DNA of 9,247 nucleotides. It comes from Aquificaceae bacterium (GTDB lineage Bacteria; Aquificota; Aquificia; Aquificales; Aquificaceae). Position numbers and translations under genes: made by a program. Of the stretch, positions 5,252-9,247 are shown one piece after another. The stretch covers positions 1 to 9,247 of the forward strand of contig WFPN01000003.1 in the NCBI GenBank assembly GCA_015487535.1, read 5' to 3'. Each line of letters starts with the position of its first letter. The stretch's first letter is position 1. The notes under the pieces are model-generated. The model worked only from the letters and a program-made list of their open reading frames with translations. It did no database searches and was not told where the DNA came from.

Positions 5252-6520
5252 TTAGAACCTCCAGTTCAGACCGACGGATATTGAGTCCTGGGCGTTTTTG
5301 GCAGAGATTGAACAGTTGTATGGACCACCCATCATGCCACCGGTTAAACCAGCGCATAATCCAGAGGACTCAACTTTTTTATTGAAAGCATGTACATAAG
5401 AAACATCTACGCTAAATGTCTTTGTGAACTCATAGCCGGCTCCAAGAGAAATATGTTGTTCTGTTATGGCTGGAAATCCCACTAAATTAAAGAAAGCAAT
5501 CATATCGTCTGTAAATACTGCACCTCCTCCCGAACTTGAAAAAGTCTCCGCAGGAGCACCAGTTAGATTTTTACTCCTTATAGGAGATTTGCCGTAATTA
5601 TATCCCGCCCTAAGTGAAAGTTTTTCTATTGGCTTATATTCAGCACCTATAGCTATTACCCACTGGTCTTTCCACCCAAACTTTTTATATCCTTTCGCGT
5701 CTTTCCAGTTTATCCATCTTGCGTCTATACCCACTTTAAGACCATCTAAGGGAGCTGCTCCTAAACCTATTGCAAATTCTTGGGGTTGTTCAAGTTTGAA
5801 ATCTTCAAATGTTCCATCGCACCCTCCCATCGTATAACAGTCAAAGTCAAATACACGTTTATATGTCATAGGAACAGAGGTTTGATAGGTTATACCTCCA
5901 TATAGAAAGTCCCCAAAATTGAGAGAAGCGCCAACTTGAGCACCTAGTCCTAATGCCTGAGATTGTCCCTGACCCATATCGAGAGACCCCCAGGCTCCAT
6001 GAAGTGCACCAGATACAGTTATCATTTCATTTACCTGAAAAGCAACTGCGGGAATAATCCTCATAAACTGGAATGTAGTATGCATGTTTTGGAAAGCAGG
6101 TTGGTTCATAGGGTCCTTTACATTTCTATAATCAACGCCCATACCGGAAACACCAAAAGCACCTATACCGAACACAAGCCTATCGCTAATTCTATGAACT
6201 ATTCCTATCTCAGGAACTACAAATGTGTCCGCTTTACTTTTATGTTCTCCTGTGGAGTAACCAACTGCTGGTATATCCATCTTAGCCTTCACCTTCGGCA
6301 TAAAGAGTATTCCACCGAACTGAACGGTGAACTTGTTCTCCATGACGCTCATCCAGGCAGGGTTCCTGAAGATAGAGTCAACTGGTCCCACGGGCATACC
6401 TACACCGATACCACCCATACCCCTTGAGGCTGGGGTAAGACCTATAAGGTTGTCCCCGTTAGTAGCGAAGGTTAAGGTTGCACTCGAGAATAGAGCGCCT
6501 AACAGCAGAGCTTTTCTCAT
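5252..6520 (-). CDS. OmpP1/FadL-type outer-membrane beta-barrel protein
   Basis: FadL-type channels carry hydrophobic compounds such as fatty acids or aromatics across the outer membrane; the substrate here is unknown. With the ATG at 6520 the protein is 422 aa. Residues 1-19 are a signal peptide (MRKALLLGALFSSATLTFA). The mature start TNGDNLIGLTPASRGMGGIGVGM, followed by FRNPAWMS, is the family signature. Alternating beta strands run to the end, and the last residues VGLNWRF end in the Phe expected for barrel insertion. A strong SD fixes the start, although the frame is open 28 codons further upstream. Two Cys pairs (228/234 and 389/403) lie in predicted loops. The middle of the gene (about 5340-6300, residues about 75-390) is much more AT-rich than its ends, suggesting recombination. 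It lies downstream of rimO on the same strand, with its own promoter candidate, and ends at a hairpin. Confidence 0.9.
   Translation of the reverse strand: MRKALLLGALFSSATLTFATNGDNLIGLTPASRGMGGIGVGMPVGPVDSIFRNPAWMSVMENKFTVQFGGILFMPKVKAKMDIPAVGYSTGEHKSKADTFVVPEIGIVHRISDRLVFGIGAFGVSGMGVDYRNVKDPMNQPAFQNMHTTFQFMRIIPAVAFQVNEMITVSGALHGAWGSLDMGQGQSQALGLGAQVGASLNFGDFLYGGITYQTSVPMTYKRVFDFDCYTMGGCDGTFEDFKLEQPQEFAIGLGAAPLDGLKVGIDARWINWKDAKGYKKFGWKDQWVIAIGAEYKPIEKLSLRAGYNYGKSPIRSKNLTGAPAETFSSSGGGAVFTDDMIAFFNLVGFPAITEQHISLGAGYEFTKTFSVDVSYVHAFNKKVESSGLCAGLTGGMMGGPYNCSISAKNAQDSISVGLNWRF
5341..6300. other. AT-rich interior of the outer-membrane gene (possible imported segment)
   Basis: Counting G+C by hand over successive 60-base rows gives about 35-47% here (mean about 41%; one row, 5941-6000, at 55%). 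The adjacent rows at both ends of the same gene (5281-5340 and 6301-6480) give about 48-53%, like a sampled rimO row (50%). Synonymous choices also shift toward AAA, ATT and TTT. The change of composition inside one reading frame suggests allele replacement by recombination or relaxed composition in fast-evolving surface loops. Confidence 0.55.
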
Positions 6521-6526
6521 GGTTCT

Positions 6527-6532
6527 ACCTCC
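6527..6532 (-). promoter_or_regulatory. Ribosome binding site fixing the start of the outer-membrane gene
   Basis: On the - strand AAGGGAGGT (GGAGGT core at 6532-6527) lies 6 nt before the ATG at 6520. That ATG is also directly followed by a signal peptide, so the upstream in-frame ATG at 6604 is rejected. Confidence 0.8.
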
Positions 6533-6575
6533 CTTACTAGTTCTACTTAGGGATTTTACCCCCATGCCTTTGGGA

Positions 6576-6604
6576 TCTATATTTTTGACTTTCTTATATT
6601 CCAA
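6576..6604 (-). promoter_or_regulatory. Candidate promoter of the outer-membrane gene
   Basis: On the - strand, TTGGAA (6604-6599) and TATAGA (6581-6576) are separated by exactly 17 bp in AT-rich DNA between rimO and the outer-membrane gene. Each box matches 4 of 6 consensus bases. Transcription would start near 6569 and give a leader of about 49 nt ending in the SD. The 110-nt gap after rimO leaves room for independent expression. Confidence 0.45.
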
Positions 6605-6630
6605 AAACTCTAAGTTATATCGTTATATTC

Positions 6631-7905
6631 TTATTTCCTTATAACTCCTGCGAGATCGTAATCGGTCGCTTGGGTTACCTCAAGCTCAACAATTTCTCCC
6701 TCCTTTAAAAACTCTTCCTCACTCTCTACGTAGATAACACCGTCCACCTCTGGAGCATGAATGTAAGCTCTGCCCTTAGGAACGAAGGAGAACTCCTCCG
6801 AGTATCCTTCCACTAGGACCTTCAGTTTCTTCCCGATAAGCTCTTCGTTCTTTCTCCTAGTCACTTCCCTCTGGATTTCCATCAACCGATCTCTTCTCTC
6901 CTCCTTTACCTCCTGCGGCACGGGATCTCCAAGATTGAAGGCGTGCGTGTCCTCCTCATGGGAGTATGTGAATACCCCGAGCCAGTGGAAGTGGCCCTCC
7001 TCGATGAACTCCTTGAGCGCCTTAAAATCATCCTCCCTCTCGGTCGGATACCCTACTATAAGGGTAGTTCTCAGGACGGCTTCGGGAATCTTTTTTCTTA
7101 TCTTGTCTATAAGGCTTCTTACGAACCTCTCGTCGTATCCCCTCCTCATGCTCTTGAGTACCGGGGTCGAGATATGCTGGATCGGTATATCGAAGTATGG
7201 AACCACCTTCTCCGAATCGCGTATAAAGTCTATAAGCTCGTCGCTTACCTCGGTGGGGTAGAGGTAAAGTAGTCTGATCCACTCTATGCCTTCTACTTTC
7301 TCCATTTCCTTGAGGAGGTCTACCAGCTTAAACTCGCCGTACAGGTCCTTCCCGTAGAAGGTGGTGTCCTGCGAGACCACGTTTATCTCCTTAACACCTC
7401 GCGAAGCGAGGTCCTTCACCTCCGAAACTATCTCCTCTATAGGCCTCGATCTGTGTTTTCCTCTTATCCTCGGTATGGCACAGAATGAGCACAACCTGTT
7501 GCAGCCCTCGGCTATCTTCAGGTAGGCGTAAGCCCTGGGAGTGGTGAGCAGTCTGAAGGAGCCGCTGTATCTGGGTTCCAAGCCCAGGTGCTTCAGTATA
7601 TCATCCCAGCTCTGGGTTCCAAAGAAACCTTCCACCTCAGGAAGCCCCTTCTCAAGCTCTTGCCTATACCTCTCCACGAGGCACCCCATAACGAGCACCC
7701 TCTTACCCGAGTCCGCTACCTCCAGGATAGTTTCTATGGATTCACGCTTCGCATCCTCTATAAAACCGCATGTATTGACTATGATGCAGTCTGCGGAGTC
7801 TATGTCCGGTGTAAGCTCCACTCCTGCAGATCTGAGTCTTGCAAGTAAAATTTCCGAATCAACCAGGTTCTTGGAACACCCGAGACTTATGACGCCTATC
7901 TTCAT
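6631..7905 (-). CDS. rimO: Ribosomal protein S12 methylthiotransferase RimO
   Basis: RimO is a radical-SAM enzyme with two [4Fe-4S] clusters that adds a methylthio group to the conserved Asp of ribosomal protein S12. At 424 aa it has the usual length. The UPF0004 domain opens with MKIGVISLGCSKNLVDSE, the hallmark GCSKNxVDSE that separates RimO from MiaB. The first cluster uses Cys10, Cys46 (NTCGF) and Cys75 (GCL). The radical-SAM motif C-x3-C-x2-C is Cys135/139/142 in EGCNRLCSFCAIP, followed by IRGKHRSRP. Later segments include VSQDTTFYGKD, LLYLYP, FDIPIQHIS, MRRGY and TTLIVGYPTE. The C-terminal TRAM domain covers about residues 358-424 (GKKLKVLVEGYSEE to TQATDYDLAGVI). The ATG matches the family start exactly. 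There is no SD, and TATATT lies 7 nt before the ATG, so the mRNA may be leaderless. The gene diverges from the HEPN gene with only 17 nt between start codons. Confidence 0.97.
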   Translation of the reverse strand: MKIGVISLGCSKNLVDSEILLARLRSAGVELTPDIDSADCIIVNTCGFIEDAKRESIETILEVADSGKRVLVMGCLVERYRQELEKGLPEVEGFFGTQSWDDILKHLGLEPRYSGSFRLLTTPRAYAYLKIAEGCNRLCSFCAIPRIRGKHRSRPIEEIVSEVKDLASRGVKEINVVSQDTTFYGKDLYGEFKLVDLLKEMEKVEGIEWIRLLYLYPTEVSDELIDFIRDSEKVVPYFDIPIQHISTPVLKSMRRGYDERFVRSLIDKIRKKIPEAVLRTTLIVGYPTEREDDFKALKEFIEEGHFHWLGVFTYSHEEDTHAFNLGDPVPQEVKEERRDRLMEIQREVTRRKNEELIGKKLKVLVEGYSEEFSFVPKGRAYIHAPEVDGVIYVESEEEFLKEGEIVELEVTQATDYDLAGVIRK

Positions 7906-7927
7906 GGGGTTAAATATATCCCATGAA
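7901..7927. promoter_or_regulatory. Inverted repeat spanning the divergent rimO and HEPN start codons
   Basis: TTCATGGG (7901-7908) and CCCATGAA (7920-7927) are perfect 8-bp inverted arms around an 11-nt AT-rich centre, and both start codons lie inside the arms. The centre holds -10-like boxes on both strands: TATATT (7918-7913) for rimO and TAAATA (7911-7916) for HEPN. Three of the eight pairs are forced by the two facing ATGs and two more by AA-starting second codons, so part of the symmetry is trivial. It may be a shared operator and leaderless divergent promoter. Confidence 0.4.
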
Positions 7928-8267
7928 CAGGTGGAAGGACTGGATGGAACAGGCGGAAAGAGATTTGGAGAGAGCCAAACTTGACGTGGAGCATGGTTTT
8001 TACGAATGGGCCTGCTTTACCGCCCAGCAGTCCGCGGAAAAGGCTATAAAGGCTCTTGAAAGAAAGGTAAGTGTACCAGAAAGTGTGGAACGCCTGGCTA
8101 AACTCCTCGACAAGTATTACATTCCTACCCGTTATCCAAACGGGTTTGCGAGCGGCAAACCGGCGGACTACTTTACTCTTGATGAGGCACAGGAGGCCGT
8201 AGATGCGGCAGGTGAGATCCTTAGGTTCTGTAAAAGCAATTCATATCGAAAAAGAAGAGATCCTTGA
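7923..8267 (+). CDS. HEPN-domain protein (putative toxin of a HEPN-MNT module)
   Basis: HEPN proteins are small helical proteins, many of them RNases, and are often paired with minimal nucleotidyltransferases as toxin and antitoxin. This 114-aa protein has the family pattern: MNRWKDWMEQAERDLERAKL, then GFYEWACFTAQQSAEKAIKAL (25-45), LAKLLDKYYIPTRYPNGF (58-75), and SGKPADYFTLDEAQEAVDAAGEILRFC (77-103). The R-x4-6-H motif expected near the end of helix 3 is not seen: residues 47-58 read RKVSVPESVERL, without His. The only His is His24, in helix 1. It may therefore be inactive as an RNase or work differently. The ATG matches the family start; no proper SD is seen. The last 21 codons overlap the nucleotidyltransferase gene, so the tail KSNSYRKRRDP is probably constrained by that frame. 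Confidence 0.9.
   Translation: MNRWKDWMEQAERDLERAKLDVEHGFYEWACFTAQQSAEKAIKALERKVSVPESVERLAKLLDKYYIPTRYPNGFASGKPADYFTLDEAQEAVDAAGEILRFCKSNSYRKRRDP
8191..8196 (+). promoter_or_regulatory. Ribosome binding site of the nucleotidyltransferase gene, inside the HEPN gene
   Basis: AGGAGG lies 6 nt before the ATG at 8203, within the HEPN frame. It supports the long 65-nt overlap instead of a later start such as the GTG at 8212. Confidence 0.65.
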
Positions 8268-8550
8268 AAGACTCAGGGAGGTAACCCGCGAGCTTAAGAA
8301 CAAACTTCCCTACGTTAAAGAGGTCAGGCTATTTGGATCCTTCGCAAGGGGAGAGGAACACGGCCTGAGCGATGTGGATTTGCTCGTTATCGTGGAAGAT
8401 ATCGGTAAGGATAACTTCTGGGAGGTTTACGGGGAGGTATTCGATATCGTATCCGATAAGCTCTTTTTGGACTTCGACCTGGTAGTGCTTTCTGAAAAAG
8501 ACTTTCTCTCGAACCCTAACAAATTCGGCCCCACACTCCCGATAGCCTGA
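8203..8550 (+). CDS. Minimal nucleotidyltransferase (MNT, putative antitoxin partner of HEPN)
   Basis: This 115-aa protein is a small nucleotidyltransferase of the NTP_transf_2 type. The active-site motif is complete: GSFARGEEHGLSDVDLLV (45-62), which is GS-x10-D-x-D with Asp57 and Asp59 as metal ligands. A third acidic strand, DFDLVVL (90-96), completes the likely triad. In the characterised MntA-HepT pair the MNT protein AMPylates the HEPN toxin; a similar role is inferred here from gene pairing, not shown. The first 21 codons overlap the HEPN gene in another frame, and the conserved domain begins only at about residue 15. The C-terminus (FLSNPNKFGPTLPIA) is shorter than in many relatives, which carry a further 'EG' segment, so a slight truncation is possible. 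No hairpin follows it. Confidence 0.9.
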   Translation: MRQVRSLGSVKAIHIEKEEILERLREVTRELKNKLPYVKEVRLFGSFARGEEHGLSDVDLLVIVEDIGKDNFWEVYGEVFDIVSDKLFLDFDLVVLSEKDFLSNPNKFGPTLPIA

Positions 8551-8590
8551 AGGATAAACCACCCACTCAAGGAATCTTAGCCAAAAGCGA

Positions 8591-8596
8591 TAAAAT
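8591..8596 (+). promoter_or_regulatory. -10-like box just before the GAF-PAS gene
   Basis: TAAAAT (5 of 6 matches to TATAAT) ends 8 nt before the ATG at 8605. There is no SD in the gap, so a leaderless or near-leaderless mRNA is possible. No good -35 box is seen around 8568-8573 (CAAGGA). Confidence 0.35.
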
Positions 8597-8604
8597 TTAG
8601 TTAC

Positions 8605-9247
8605 ATGGAGCTTTACAGAACCTTGCTCGACCTCTGTCTAGAGGGGCTGGGCTGTAAGGATCCTGACGAGTTTCTCAGAAGTGTTGGAGATAGGGTCTCG
8701 GAAGTCCTTGGGGCCGACTTCTACAAGGTCCTTAGGTTAGAAGGGGATGATTCGTTCCGTCTTAAGTTTCAGAAGGGTTTGGAAGGGTTCGAGGATGCGG
8801 AGGTTAAGGGCAATTCCAAAGCTCTCTACACACTGAAGGAGGGGAAGGTAGTCTTCAGCGAGGATCTTCTCTCTGAAAGCAGGTTCGAGATACCCGAGTT
8901 CGTAAAGGAGGCGGGGGCCAGGAGTGGCGTGAGCGTTCCCGTAAAGGTGGGGGAAAGGGATTGGGGCGTGATCGGCTTTCTCTTTAAAGAGAAGAGAAAG
9001 CTCTCGGAGGAAGAGCTTGAGCTCCTGAGAGAGGTTTCAAGGGTAGTTTCCAAATTCCTCGAGGGGGCAGAGTTGAGCTTTCTCCAAAGTCTTCTCCTGG
9101 AGAAGAGCCCGTACGTTCTATACCTCGTGGAGGCTTCGCCTCCACATCCACTGAAGCTCATATACGTGAGTCCAAACGTCGAGAGGATACTGGGCTGGAG
9201 CCCTGAAGATATAGAACCGAGCTGGTGGACCGAGAACGTTCACCCCG
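8605..9247 (+). CDS. GAF-PAS sensory protein, N-terminal part (runs off window)
   Basis: The first 214 codons are present and the frame stays open to the window edge. Residues about 5-155 look like a GAF domain: LLDLCLEGLGCKDPDEFLRSVGDRVSEVLGADFYKVLRL, then LYTLKEGKVVFSEDL, ARSGVSVPVKVGERDWGVIGFLF (113-135), and the closing helix LSEEELELLREVSRVVSKFLEGAE. A PAS domain starts after SFLQSLLLEKSPYVLYLVE: LKLIYVSPNVERILGWSPEDI, then WWTENVHP, the usual 'a.iGy.peel....w...iHPdD' pattern. Such proteins sense small molecules or redox state and usually end in a histidine kinase, GGDEF or EAL output domain, which is not visible here. There is no signal peptide, so it is cytoplasmic. The ATG is the first in-frame start after a TAG at 8578. 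Confidence 0.85.
   Translation, partial: MELYRTLLDLCLEGLGCKDPDEFLRSVGDRVSEVLGADFYKVLRLEGDDSFRLKFQKGLEGFEDAEVKGNSKALYTLKEGKVVFSEDLLSESRFEIPEFVKEAGARSGVSVPVKVGERDWGVIGFLFKEKRKLSEEELELLREVSRVVSKFLEGAELSFLQSLLLEKSPYVLYLVEASPPHPLKLIYVSPNVERILGWSPEDIEPSWWTENVHP

Noticed and set aside
5963..6427. Open frame on the + strand (154 codons) inside the outer-membrane gene.
   Set aside because: It is antisense to conserved FadL-type sequence, has no SD and gives a His/Tyr/Thr-rich, non-family-like translation.
6521..6604. 28-codon upstream extension of the outer-membrane protein.
   Set aside because: It would bury the signal peptide; the ATG at 6520 has a strong SD and the extension overlaps the promoter candidate.
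6614..6628. Two GTTATAT copies with an 8-base step between the rimO stop and the outer-membrane gene.
   Set aside because: They are short and AT-rich and could arise by chance; there are only two copies and no symmetry.
6935..7848. Several + strand open frames across rimO (for example 6935-7261, 6943-7272, 7541-7984).
   Set aside because: They are shadows of rimO, whose catalytic motifs are intact on the other strand.
7923..8550. HEPN-MNT pair as part of a larger defence island.
   Set aside because: Its visible neighbours are rimO and a signalling gene; no restriction, CRISPR or mobile-element genes are seen, and composition resembles the flanks.
8551..8604. A terminator or small gene between the nucleotidyltransferase and the GAF-PAS gene.
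   Set aside because: I found no stable hairpin with a U tract and no open frame with a start codon in this 54-nt gap, only the TAAAAT box.

Overview
The window looks like chromosomal DNA from a thermophilic, flagellated Gram-negative bacterium, most likely of the Aquificota (Aquifex/Hydrogenobacter relatives). This is inferred from the heavy use of AGG (Arg) and ATA (Ile) codons, the Lys/Glu-rich proteins, the tight gene packing, and the L-ring and P-ring genes, which require an outer membrane. No rRNA or other decisive phylogenetic marker is present, so the lineage is an inference. There is no gene-free stretch longer than about 110 bases, and I saw no tRNA, CRISPR array, insertion sequence or prophage.

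Left part (1-2882, + strand): one compact operon. It holds the 3' end of flgH (L-ring), flgI (P-ring), a flgJ-type rod-binding protein fused to a lytic transglycosylase domain, acpS (holo-ACP synthase), and an unrecognised 180-residue protein. flgH and flgI overlap by 40 nt, and the next three junctions are all exact 4-nt ATGA stop/start overlaps. The flagellar genes build the rings and open the peptidoglycan. acpS is a lipid-synthesis gene carried along by translational coupling.

Middle (2862-5237): trpE (anthranilate synthase component I, - strand) converges on the first operon with a 21-nt overlap. It diverges from a two-gene + strand unit made of an unrecognised basic 129-residue protein and a YjbQ/UPF0047 protein starting at TTG. 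The divergent spacer holds back-to-back -10-like boxes and a perfect 7-bp inverted repeat at the trpE start codon. A GC-rich hairpin (5220-5237) closes the yjbQ unit and probably also the converging outer-membrane gene.

Right part (5252-9247): an OmpP1/FadL-type outer-membrane channel gene and rimO (ribosomal protein S12 methylthiotransferase) lie on the - strand. The interior of the channel gene is clearly more AT-rich than its two ends, which suggests a mosaic allele. Diverging from rimO with only 17 nt between start codons is a HEPN/minimal-nucleotidyltransferase pair, a toxin-antitoxin-like module. Its HEPN protein lacks the usual R-x4-6-H motif at the expected place. The window ends inside a sensory/signalling gene with a GAF-like domain followed by the start of a PAS domain.

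I found no wholly new multi-gene system. The best leads are the FlgJ-transglycosylase fusion, the mosaic porin-like gene, the HEPN-MNT pair with its very tight divergent start from rimO, the inverted repeat at trpE, and two unrecognised proteins (180 and 129 residues).
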